Translations under genes and position numbers: made by a program
From: Rhodothermales bacterium
GTDB lineage: Bacteria; Bacteroidota; Rhodothermia; Rhodothermales; UBA10348
Direction: 5' to 3'
NCBI GenBank assembly: GCA_024711125.1
Contig: JANJTM010000080.1
Span: 1-44,206, forward strand
DNA length: 44,206 nucleotides
Shown: positions 33,898 to 40,882 of the stretch, piece after piece
How the letters are laid out: every line of letters begins with the position of its first letter
How positions within the stretch are numbered: the stretch's first letter is position 1
Notes under the pieces: model-generated
Told to the model about the DNA's origin: nothing
Seen by the model: only the letters and a program-made list of their open reading frames with translations
Databases searched by the model: none

Positions 33898-33929
33898 CTG
33901 TCATCGTGACAGTTTGCACGGGTTTTGCA
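33898..33929. promoter_or_regulatory. Symmetric and direct repeats upstream of htpX
   Basis: The perfect inverted repeat CTGTCA-TCG-TGACAG (33898-33912) is followed directly by two copies of TTTGCA (33913-33918 and 33924-33929) spaced 11 bp apart, one helical turn. They sit 48-79 bp before the htpX start. They could be an operator next to the htpX promoter, or the first could be a weak terminator hairpin for the preceding operon. It does not match CIRCE. Confidence 0.35.
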
Positions 33930-33976
33930 TCGGACCCCGGGCCAATCAACCCTGACGGGTAGACCACCCGACCTCC

Positions 33977-34816
33977 ATGAACAACGCTCTTCGGACGACG
34001 GCCCTCATGGCCGCCCTCATCGTGCTCTTCGCCCTCGTCGGTCGTGCGATCGGCGGCGACGGCGGCATGATCGTGGCTTTCCTGTTCGCCGTGGCCCTGA
34101 ATTTCGGCTCCTACTGGTTCAGCGACCGCATCGTACTCAAGATGTATCGTGCCCGGGAGATCGGGCGCGCGGATGCCCCCGAACTGTATGACATGGTGGA
34201 CCGACTCCGGCAGAACGCCGAGCTGCCCATGCCCCGGCTCTATGTCATCCCGTCGGACCAGCCCAACGCCTTTGCCACCGGCCGGAACCCGGAACACTCG
34301 GCGGTTGCCGTCACGAACGGCATAACCCGCCTGCTCGATCGGACCGAGTTGGAAGGGGTGATCGCGCACGAACTCGCACACATCAAGAACCGCGACATCC
34401 TGACCTCGTCCATCGCCGCGACCGTGGCGGCGGCCATCACGATGATCGCGCGGTTCGGGTTCTTCTTCGGCTCGGATCGCGACCGCGGCGGCGCCGTCGC
34501 ACAGATCGCCATGCTGATCCTTGCCCCCATCGCGGCCATGCTGATCCAGATGGCCATCTCCCGGGCGCGCGAGTTCGCGGCGGACCGGGACGGGGCCGCG
34601 ATCTGCGGCAACCCCCTCGCCCTGGCGAACGCCCTGGCCCGCCTTGAGCGGGGTGCCGAGCGGTCGCCGATGGACTCGGCGAATCCTGCCACGGCGCACA
34701 TGTTCATCGTGAATCCGTTCGCGGGCGGTCTGTCGGGCCTGCGCAGCCTGTTCTCGACCCATCCTCCGACCGAAGCGCGCATCGAGCGTCTGCGCGCGCT
34801 CGCTTCCGGTCGCTGA
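33977..34816 (+). CDS. htpX: HtpX-type membrane zinc metalloprotease (M48)
   Basis: A 279-residue inner-membrane protease involved in quality control of membrane proteins. It has two N-terminal helices (about 7-25 and 30-48), the zinc motif HELAH at 131-135, two more helices (about 145-163 and 175-193) and the third ligand E199 in [11 protein letters not shown]. The C-terminus contains [14 protein letters not shown]. The length is right for HtpX. It stands 131 bp after the CPBP gene, with its own upstream repeats, and 4 bp before a 47-residue membrane protein gene. Confidence 0.94.
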   Translation: MNNALRTTALMAALIVLFALVGRAIGGDGGMIVAFLFAVALNFGSYWFSDRIVLKMYRAREIGRADAPELYDMVDRLRQNAELPMPRLYVIPSDQPNAFATGRNPEHSAVAVTNGITRLLDRTELEGVIAHELAHIKNRDILTSSIAATVAAAITMIARFGFFFGSDRDRGGAVAQIAMLILAPIAAMLIQMAISRAREFAADRDGAAICGNPLALANALARLERGAERSPMDSANPATAHMFIVNPFAGGLSGLRSLFSTHPPTEARIERLRALASGR

Positions 34817-34820
34817 TCCC

Positions 34821-34964
34821 ATGGACGCCGACTACTACGGCACGATAGCCCTCACATTCATCGGATTCGTCGCGCTCGCCGCCGCGCTGCTCGTGCCGAT
34901 CTACCGGTTCCTCAAGCGCCAGGACGAGGAGAACGAGCGCTGGTCGAACCGGGGAAAGAACTGA
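34821..34964 (+). CDS. 47-residue single-pass membrane protein
   Basis: An ATG 4 bp after the htpX stop opens a frame of 47 codons ending in TGA. The product starts MDADYYGTIALTFIGF, has one hydrophobic helix (about 8-29) and ends with a charged tail rich in D, E, R and K. Tight spacing behind htpX, a plausible membrane topology and a fitting codon pattern make it a likely real gene, perhaps a cofactor or inhibitor of the protease. No family recognised. Confidence 0.6.
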   Translation: MDADYYGTIALTFIGFVALAAALLVPIYRFLKRQDEENERWSNRGKN

Positions 34965-34978
34965 GCCCGGCTTCGCGG

Positions 34979-35518
34979 TCATCCGCCTGAACTGTCGGCC
35001 TGCGCCCGCTGCGTGCCCACGCGCACCAGCGGGCGCAGTCGTTCCAGGGTTTTCTCCCCGATGCCGCGCACCAGCAACAGGTCGTCCACGTACCGGAACG
35101 GACCGTTTGCCGTACGGTGTTCGAGGATTCGGCCCGCCATCGCGGGACCGATTCGGGGCAGCGTCATCAGGTCGCGAGCCGACGCCGTGTTCAGGTCGAT
35201 CGGTCCGGGAACGCGCCGGGCCGGACGGGTGGTGTCGGCCGCCGGCTCGGGGGCGGGCACGACGTTCGTTGAATCGGCCGCGGCGGGTATGGGGGTCGGC
35301 CGTGGGCCCGACCGTGCCCGGAACGCGGCTTCGGCCGCGGCGAGCGTTGCCGGGTCGGACGGTACGGGACGCTCGGCGAGACGCCGACCGGTCATGCCGG
35401 CGAAGAGCAGGAAGGCGAAGATCGCAACCGCCCGGAATTCGGTAGGGGTCATGCCCACGGCCTGCTGCAGGCGGAATAGGCCGCGCACGGCCAGGGGTTT
35501 CCATTCGATGTGACGCAT
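34979..35518 (-). CDS. ComEA-like helix-hairpin-helix protein with N-terminal membrane anchor
   Basis: A 179-residue protein with one hydrophobic segment (about 28-43, AVAIFAFLLFAGM), a proline/alanine-rich linker, and a ComEA-type double HhH domain (about 112-170) reading IDLNTASARDLMTLPRIGPAMAGRILEHR and LLLVRGIGEKTLERLRP. ComEA proteins bind DNA in the periplasm during natural transformation, but many bacteria use such small HhH proteins in other ways. The start at 35518 was chosen because the longer open frame upstream runs into the recO promoter region. It is divergent from recO. Confidence 0.83.
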   Translation of the reverse strand: MRHIEWKPLAVRGLFRLQQAVGMTPTEFRAVAIFAFLLFAGMTGRRLAERPVPSDPATLAAAEAAFRARSGPRPTPIPAAADSTNVVPAPEPAADTTRPARRVPGPIDLNTASARDLMTLPRIGPAMAGRILEHRTANGPFRYVDDLLLVRGIGEKTLERLRPLVRVGTQRAQADSSGG

Positions 35519-35538
35519 GACGCACCGGTTTTCTTTCC

Positions 35539-35566
35539 TTGACACGGGGGGAGGCTCCGCATAACC
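35539..35566 (+). promoter_or_regulatory. Sigma-70-like promoter candidate for recO
   Basis: A consensus -35 box TTGACA (35539-35544) is followed 15-16 bp later by CATAAC/ATAACC (35560-35566) as a possible -10. The spacer is one or two bases short of ideal. It lies 34-61 bp before the recO start in the divergent gap. Confidence 0.4.
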
Positions 35567-35599
35567 TCCGGTCGGCTCCATGCCCGAGATTTTCCCGCC

Positions 35600-36358
35600 A
35601 TGACGACCGAGCGCACCGCCATCCTGAGAACCGACGCCGTGGTGCTTCGGACCGTCGATTATGGCGAGACGAGCCGGATCGTGACCCTTTTCACGCGCGA
35701 CCTCGGCAAGATGGGGGTCATGGCGCGCGGCGCCCGCTCGGCTCGCAGCCGGTTCGGCTCCACCCTCGAACCGCTTTCCTACATCCAGGCGGTGGTCCAC
35801 GTGCGGCCGGCCCGGGAGTTGCAGACGTTGTCCGAGGCGTCCCACCTGCGCATCTTCCCCCGGCTGACGACCTCGCTCGACCGGTTTGCGCCCGCCGTGC
35901 GCGCCGTCGAGCTCACCGGCGCCCTGATGCAGGCGGAACAGGCGATGCCCTCTGCGCTGGACCTGCTGGTGGAAGCGCTCGAATCACTCGACGCGCCGGG
36001 GGAACGCGGCGTGAACGCCTGGCCCTGGTTCGCGCTCGGACTGGCCCATCTTCTCGGGTTCTCGCCCTCGCTCGACCGGGCGGCCGTGGAATCGGTCGAG
36101 GAACAGGGGTGGCTGGCGCTCGCGACCGGCTCCGTGTCGGCCGAACGGGCCCCCGGGGACGCCGTCCGCGCCTCGCGAGCGGCCTTGCGAGCGTTCACCG
36201 TCTGTGCGCGCGCCCCGCTTGATACCGTGGCTCGCATGCGGGTCGAGCCCGCGGTGCGGCACGAACTCGAGCGGCTGGTGGACGCCTTCCTGCGGTACCA
36301 TGTCGAGGACGCGTTTCCCGAACGTGCGTCCAGGGTGTTCGCGAGGCTCGGAACGTGA
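35600..36358 (+). CDS. recO: DNA repair protein RecO
   Basis: RecO works with RecF and RecR to load RecA at gaps. The 252-residue protein has the N-terminal OB-fold with DAVVLRTVDYGETSRIVTLFTRDLGKMGVMARGAR, followed by the helical domain with ELTGALMQAEQ. The four-cysteine zinc motif seen in many RecO proteins is absent, as in some lineages. It is immediately upstream of lexA on the same strand (gap under 70 bp), a sensible association of two DNA-damage genes. Confidence 0.9.
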   Translation: MTTERTAILRTDAVVLRTVDYGETSRIVTLFTRDLGKMGVMARGARSARSRFGSTLEPLSYIQAVVHVRPARELQTLSEASHLRIFPRLTTSLDRFAPAVRAVELTGALMQAEQAMPSALDLLVEALESLDAPGERGVNAWPWFALGLAHLLGFSPSLDRAAVESVEEQGWLALATGSVSAERAPGDAVRASRAALRAFTVCARAPLDTVARMRVEPAVRHELERLVDAFLRYHVEDAFPERASRVFARLGT

Positions 36359-36395
36359 CGTCGGGAGGTTGCGCGACGCCGGCCCGGCGCCTACA

Positions 36396-36416
36396 TTCAT
36401 ATATTCGACATATGAA
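36396..36416. promoter_or_regulatory. Palindrome over the lexA promoter, candidate LexA operator
   Basis: TTCATAT and ATATGAA form perfect 7-bp arms around 7 bases (ATTCGAC) in an AT-rich island within very GC-rich DNA. It contains TATATT at 36400-36405, a strong -10 match, so transcription would begin near 36412. It ends 10 bp before the ATG at 36427. Position on an autoregulated repressor gene suggests a LexA box. It matches neither the E. coli CTGT-N8-ACAG nor the Gram-positive GAAC-N4-GTTC form. Confidence 0.55.
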
Positions 36417-36426
36417 CCAGGCGCCC

Positions 36427-37059
36427 ATGTCCCGGCGACTCACCGAAAAACAGCAGCAGTTCCTCGAGTTCCTCCGCGGATACGCACGCCGGACGGGCGG
36501 ATGGCCGACCTATCGGGAACTCATCGACCAGTTCGGCTACCGGTCGCCCAACAGCGTCACGCAGAATCTCGAGGCCCTCTACCGCAAGGGTCTGCTCGTG
36601 CGGGACGATGGCGGCTACCGGTTCGTCGAGGACAGCGGCGGCGCGCCGCGCGGCATTCCGATCCGGGGCATCATCTCGGCAGGTCGGCTGCAGGAGGCCG
36701 TGGAGGAGCAGCTCGGCACGATCACCCTCGAGATGCTCTTTCCGAACCTCGAGCGCATCTTCGCCATCCGGGTGTCGGGTACCTCCATGATCGGCGCCGA
36801 CATCCACGACGGCGATTACGTGCTGCTCATGGACGACGACATCCCGAACGGGGGCATCGGGGCGGTGCTGTACAACGGGGAGACTTCGCTGAAGAAGGTC
36901 TACTACGACGAGGGAGGGCTCCGGCTCGAGCCGGCCAACTCGGAATACTCCGACATCCTCATCCGTCCGGACGTGTTCGAGGAGGTGCGTGTACTCGGCC
37001 GGTACGTCGGGCACGTCAACCGCGGCGGGATCTTCCGCCGGACGACGGGCCGGGCCTGA
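36427..37059 (+). CDS. lexA: LexA repressor / S24 autoprotease
   Basis: SOS-response repressor of 210 residues. The winged HTH (about 1-68) has LTEKQQQFLEFLRGY, PTYRELIDQFGYRSPNSVTQNLEALYRKGL. The self-cleavage site A85-G86 is in GIISAGRL. The catalytic dyad is S120 in VSGTSM and K156 in TSLKK. I chose the ATG at 36427 over the ATG at 36412 because the latter lies inside the upstream palindrome and about at the predicted transcription start, which would leave no room for a ribosome site. The alternative adds five residues. RecO precedes it. Confidence 0.92.
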   Translation: MSRRLTEKQQQFLEFLRGYARRTGGWPTYRELIDQFGYRSPNSVTQNLEALYRKGLLVRDDGGYRFVEDSGGAPRGIPIRGIISAGRLQEAVEEQLGTITLEMLFPNLERIFAIRVSGTSMIGADIHDGDYVLLMDDDIPNGGIGAVLYNGETSLKKVYYDEGGLRLEPANSEYSDILIRPDVFEEVRVLGRYVGHVNRGGIFRRTTGRA

Positions 37060-37077
37060 GGCCGGGGCGTGGTCCCC

Positions 37078-37114
37078 GGGGGATCTTTGCCGGTGCCCGG
37101 CGGTGCAAAGCCCC
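37078..37114 (+). other. Stable hairpin between lexA and methyltransferase gene
   Basis: GGGG (ending 37082) pairs with CCCC (37111-37114), and CTTTGC (37085-37090) with GCAAAG (37105-37110). An inner CGG/CCG pairing is also possible. It ends 23 bp before the methyltransferase ATG. No T-run follows, so it may be a leader structure as easily as a lexA terminator. Confidence 0.4.
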
Positions 37115-37137
37115 TCACATCATCGACGCGGCTCCGC

Positions 37138-37758
37138 ATGAAGACTCCGAGTTGGCGCAAGGGGCTCCTGGGCAAGGGCGGGTACTGGCAGAACGGGTAC
37201 TGGTACGACCTCCACGTGGAGCGTCGCATGCCTCTCGTCATGCCGATGCTCGACGAAATGCTCGCGGCACTGCCGCCGCTCGGCGAGGACGTCTCGGTGT
37301 GCGACCTGGCGTGCGGAACCGGCAACGCCGGCTTTTCCGTGCTGTCGGCCTATCCGTCGGTGCGCATGACGCTCATCGACCAGGATGCCGACCTGCTGGC
37401 GCTCGCCAGCGCGAAGCTGGCCGAGATCCGCGAGGGCTCGACGCTCCTGCAGGCCACGATCCGTGCCGACGGGGAGGCCATTCCCGGCGGCCCGTATGAC
37501 GTCGTCGTGGCCTCGCTGGCGTGCCAGGACATCGTCGGGGACGTGCAGGGGCCCGAGGCCGAGACCCGCTACGAACTGCTGTTCCAGGGCATCTTCGAGG
37601 CCTTGAACCCGGGCGGCCACATCATCGTGGCCGACTACGTGGGCGGAATCGGCCTCTACCGCCAGCTCAAGGCCATGGAGCGGGCGGGTTTCATCGACGT
37701 GGATTGCGCCTGGCGGCAGAACGACTTCTTCGTCTGCGGCGGACGCTCTCCGGAGTGA
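37138..37758 (+). CDS. Class I SAM-dependent methyltransferase
   Basis: A 206-residue protein with the Rossmann-type SAM motif VCDLACGTGNAGF (54-66), the acidic end of strand 2 in MTLIDQDAD (78-85), and the later motifs YDVVVASLACQDIV and LNPGGHIIVADYVG. The first 45 residues (WRKGLLGKGGYWQNGYWYDLHVE) are tryptophan/tyrosine-rich and unusual. The start at 37138 was chosen because the upstream open extension runs through the hairpin. Substrate cannot be told. Neighbours give no pathway clue. Confidence 0.8.
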   Translation: MKTPSWRKGLLGKGGYWQNGYWYDLHVERRMPLVMPMLDEMLAALPPLGEDVSVCDLACGTGNAGFSVLSAYPSVRMTLIDQDADLLALASAKLAEIREGSTLLQATIRADGEAIPGGPYDVVVASLACQDIVGDVQGPEAETRYELLFQGIFEALNPGGHIIVADYVGGIGLYRQLKAMERAGFIDVDCAWRQNDFFVCGGRSPE

Positions 37759-37784
37759 GGCCAAACCCCCGGACCGACGGCGCC

Positions 37785-38597
37785 ATGCGAGGCCACTGCC
37801 TGCTCGTGATGCTGCTCGTCGCCCTCGCGGGCGCGGTTCCGGCGTCGGCGCGGCAGCCCAAGGCGTTCGAGGCCCACCGGGCGACCGTCGGACGCGTGGA
37901 GCCGGGAACGGGGGAGGCGGTACAGCTCGAGGCGCTCCTGCGCGCCGGCGTGAACACCGTGCTCGTGCCTTCCGACGCCGCCGCCGACGCGACCGCTCCG
38001 CTCGCCGCGCGCGTACAGGCCCTCGGGCTCACGCTGCTCGTGGGCGGCCGGTCCGATTCGTCGGACGCCTGGACCGTGCGCCTGCCGGAAGAGGAGCCGT
38101 TCTCGATCTCCACGACGCGCATCGCCTCGTGGCCTGAATCCCTCGAAGCCCTGGCCCAACTCTACGCGGATCGTGCCCGATCGGCCGACCGCCCCGGGTC
38201 GGCGCCGCTGGCACTGGCCGGAGGGGCGCCCGAGGACGAGGCCTGGTACCTGCTCCCGGGTCCGATCGAGGTCACGGGACCTCCGCGGGCCGGCGCGGCG
38301 GCGGCCGCCGCCGCGTTCCGCGAACGGCACCCGTCGGTGGCGGCGGGAATCCACGAGACGCTGCAGGCCGATCCGCTGGTCTTCCACCGGGTCGTGGGCC
38401 TTCCGGGCCGGTCCGAGGACCGCGTGCTCGTCGCGATGGGGGCAAAGGGGCGGTTCCGCGTCAACGTCGCGGCGCTCTTCGAGAACGACACGGTGCTGCG
38501 CGACGCGGTGACCGGTCGCATCACCCTCGTCTCGTTCGGACAGGTCACCGTGACGCCGGACGCATCCGGGCTGGTCCTGCTCGAGGTGGCCCGGTAG
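37785..38597 (+). CDS. Exported protein with alpha-amylase-C-domain-like end
   Basis: A 270-residue protein with a signal peptide (LLVMLLVALAGAVPASA). Residues about 175-270 (FRERHPSVAAGIHETL...VFHRVVGLPG...RVLVAMGAKGRFRVNVAALFENDTVLRDAVTGRITL...LVLLEVAR) resemble the all-beta C-terminal domain of GH13 alpha-amylases together with the last helix of the barrel. Residues 40-85 look like a fragment of a beta/alpha unit. No GH13 catalytic motif is present. It could be a degenerate amylase relative or a binding protein. This similarity is from pattern memory and needs a profile search. Confidence 0.5.
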   Translation: MRGHCLLVMLLVALAGAVPASARQPKAFEAHRATVGRVEPGTGEAVQLEALLRAGVNTVLVPSDAAADATAPLAARVQALGLTLLVGGRSDSSDAWTVRLPEEEPFSISTTRIASWPESLEALAQLYADRARSADRPGSAPLALAGGAPEDEAWYLLPGPIEVTGPPRAGAAAAAAAFRERHPSVAAGIHETLQADPLVFHRVVGLPGRSEDRVLVAMGAKGRFRVNVAALFENDTVLRDAVTGRITLVSFGQVTVTPDASGLVLLEVAR

Positions 38598-38609
38598 GCG
38601 CCCGGCCCG

Positions 38610-40280
38610 TCAGGGGGTCCGGTTTCCGACCCGCAGCACCCGGTCGTCGGGGTCGATCTCCCACGCCAGGCCCTCGGGAATCCGGACTTCCACCGGTCCC
38701 TTCGACAGGTCGATGCGCTCGACCGCGTCCCCGACCCGGAGGTCGATCGGCATGGGGAAGGGCAGGTCGCCCGGCACGTTCCATCGCAGGGTGAGCCGGT
38801 CGCCCTCCAGCCGCGTCTCCAGTTCGGGCAGTTCCGGCTGACGCAGGTAGACCTCGAAGAACCAGTCCAGCTCCCGGCCCGAGTGCTGCTCGGCGAGCGC
38901 CAGGAAGTCGTCCGTCGTTCCGAACCGGGTCTGCCGCCCGTCGGTCACCGTCTCCATCGCCGGGTCGGGGTAGGCCTGCCGGCGAAGCACGGTGAAGAAC
39001 GTCTCGTCGCCCAGCAGGTAGCGCAGCGAGTGCAGGATCCAGCTGCCCTTGGCGTAGATGTCGTGCCCGTTGTAGATCTCGTCGCCCGACAGCGAGCCGC
39101 GGGGCGCGACGGCCTTCTGGTTGCCGATGCCCCGCCGCTGCGACCGCATGTGCTCGAGATACCGCCCGGGTCCCCCCAGGTGCTCCGAATAGAGCGGCTG
39201 CATGTAGCTTCCGAACCCCTCGTGCAGCCACATGTCGGCCCAGTCGACGTTCGTGAGCAGGTTGCCCCACCATTCGTGCGCCGCCTCGTGCTGGTGCAGC
39301 GCGTCGAACCCCCAGTCAGTCCCCCGCGTCATCGATTCGTTGCGGAAGTTGGCCCCGTACGCGATGATCGACTGGTGCTCCATGCCGAGGTGCGGGGTTT
39401 GCACGACGCCGTACTTGTCGGCGCGGAAGGGATAGGGCCCCACCACCGTCTCGAACCAGCGCATCTGGTCGACGATCTCGGGCAGCAGACGCCGCCCGTC
39501 GGCCTCGTTCTCGGGCAGCACCCAGAAGTGCACGGGCACGGTGTCGCCCGCGACCGACACCCAAGACGAGTCGAGCCGCACGTAGGGCGCGATGTTCAGC
39601 GCCACGTTGTACGTGTTGATGGAGGTGGAGACGTGCCAGTTCCAGGTGGTCCAGCCGGGGGCTGCCGGCTCCTCGCTCACGAACCGGCCGTTGGAAGCGG
39701 CCACGAGCCCTTCCGGCACCGTGATATGGATCCCCATGGAGTCGGGCTCGTCGGAAACGTGGTCCTTCACCGGCCACCAGATGTCGGCGCCCTCGCCCTG
39801 GCAGGAGGTCGCGATCCATGGTGCGCCCGACGGAGTGCGGGCCCACTGGATGCCGCCCTGCCACGGCGGACGCGGCGCGACGCGCGGGCGTCCGCCGTAC
39901 GCCACCGTGAGATCCACCGTCGAGCCTGGCTGCTGCGTAACGGGTAGTTTGATCCAAAGCCGTCCGCCCCGGCGTTCGTGGGCGAGGGTGTGCGCGCCGA
40001 GCGTGATGCCGTGTACGGCGAGCGTCGGCACGAGGTCGAGCACGAACCAGTCGATCGGGGAATGCACCCCCGCCACGACGCGCACCGTTCCGTCGACCGT
40101 CGAGTCGGCAGGATTCACGCGCACGGCGAGGTCGTAGTACGACACGTCATAGGCGGCCTGCTCGGGCATCAGGGTGCCGCCGGTGTCGTAGGGGTCGTGG
40201 TCCTGGCGGGCGCTGGCGGGATCGTGGGTGCATCCGGCGAGCACGGAAACGGCGAAAGCGAGGGCGGCGATCCGGTTCAT
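38610..40280 (-). CDS. M1-family zinc metallopeptidase, lipoprotein
   Basis: A 556-residue M1 aminopeptidase-like protein with a lipoprotein signal (AVSVLAGC, cysteine at 17). It shows the substrate-side motif GMEHQS (in place of GAMEN), zinc motif HEAAH at 331-335 and the third ligand E354 in LHEGFGSY, exactly 18 residues on. The N-terminal domain is the usual beta sandwich (YDVSYYDLAVRVNPADSTVDGTV). There is no long C-terminal helical domain, so it is a short form, as in many Bacteroidota envelope M1 proteins. It faces the blaI gene across a 197-bp divergent gap. Confidence 0.9.
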   Translation of the reverse strand: MNRIAALAFAVSVLAGCTHDPASARQDHDPYDTGGTLMPEQAAYDVSYYDLAVRVNPADSTVDGTVRVVAGVHSPIDWFVLDLVPTLAVHGITLGAHTLAHERRGGRLWIKLPVTQQPGSTVDLTVAYGGRPRVAPRPPWQGGIQWARTPSGAPWIATSCQGEGADIWWPVKDHVSDEPDSMGIHITVPEGLVAASNGRFVSEEPAAPGWTTWNWHVSTSINTYNVALNIAPYVRLDSSWVSVAGDTVPVHFWVLPENEADGRRLLPEIVDQMRWFETVVGPYPFRADKYGVVQTPHLGMEHQSIIAYGANFRNESMTRGTDWGFDALHQHEAAHEWWGNLLTNVDWADMWLHEGFGSYMQPLYSEHLGGPGRYLEHMRSQRRGIGNQKAVAPRGSLSGDEIYNGHDIYAKGSWILHSLRYLLGDETFFTVLRRQAYPDPAMETVTDGRQTRFGTTDDFLALAEQHSGRELDWFFEVYLRQPELPELETRLEGDRLTLRWNVPGDLPFPMPIDLRVGDAVERIDLSKGPVEVRIPEGLAWEIDPDDRVLRVGNRTP

Positions 40281-40421
40281 GGTGTCGGAGAAATGGGGTG
40301 CCGAGGCGTCGGGCTGAAAGTAGGGAGATCGGCGACGGGCCGCACCACGGTCAGCACCCGGACCGTGCTCCGGCGCGCGGCTGCTCGGCCAATGGGCGCC
40401 ACGGACAAACCGCAGTTACTA

Positions 40422-40456
40422 TTGACTTCGTAGATGGGAGGGAGTACTTTTGGTAC
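40422..40456 (+). promoter_or_regulatory. blaI promoter candidate with overlapping inverted repeat
   Basis: TTGACT (40422-40427) and TACTTT (40445-40450) are spaced by exactly 17 bp, a good sigma-70-type promoter about 30 bp before the blaI ATG. The -10 is overlapped by GTAC-N5-GTAC (40444-40456), a candidate operator for BlaI autoregulation; BlaI-family sites are typically short TAC/GTA inverted repeats. The area is AT-rich compared with its surroundings. Confidence 0.5.
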
Positions 40457-40477
40457 GAATGCGCTAGTAGAACAGCC

Positions 40478-40882
40478 ATGCCCGAACAAGCGACCGGACC
40501 CACCTCCCTCGGTGACACCGAACTCGAGATCATGCACGTGGTCTGGGAGATCCACCCGTGTACCGTCGCGCAGGTCCACGCCCGCATCGCGGCCGAACGC
40601 GAGGTGGCCTACACGACCATCATGACGGTGATGGGCAACCTCGCGCGCAAGGGCTACCTGTCGTTCACGAAACGCGGCAAGAAGTACATCTACCGCGCCG
40701 AACGCAGCGCCCGGGAGGTGCGCACCGGCCTGGTGCGCGGCCTGTTGCAGCGGGCATTCGACGATTCGCCGCTCGCGCTCGCCCTGAACCTCGTGCGCGA
40801 AGAGTCCCTGTCGCCGGCCGAACTGGCCGAACTGAAGGAGGCGATCCGTCGCCTCGAAACCGGGGAGGGACGTCATGACTGA
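40478..40882 (+). CDS. blaI: BlaI/MecI-family transcriptional repressor
   Basis: A 134-residue winged-helix repressor. The DNA-binding part (about 8-75) reads LGDTELEIMHVVWEIHPCTVAQVHARIAAEREVAYTTIMTVMGNLARKGYL and FTKRGKKYIYRAE. The C-terminal helices form the dimer. BlaI proteins are inactivated when a paired membrane M56 peptidase senses a signal. Here the M56 gene starts inside the last codons of blaI (8-bp overlap), so the pair is co-translated. There is no beta-lactamase nearby; targets could be this operon and the divergent M1 gene. Confidence 0.93.
   Translation: MPEQATGPTSLGDTELEIMHVVWEIHPCTVAQVHARIAAEREVAYTTIMTVMGNLARKGYLSFTKRGKKYIYRAERSAREVRTGLVRGLLQRAFDDSPLALALNLVREESLSPAELAELKEAIRRLETGEGRHD

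Noticed and set aside
33898-33912. CTGTCATCGTGACAG as an E. coli-type LexA box
   Set aside because: The CTGT to ACAG spacing is 7 rather than the required 8 bases, the gene is htpX, and the LexA here probably uses the different palindrome at its own promoter.
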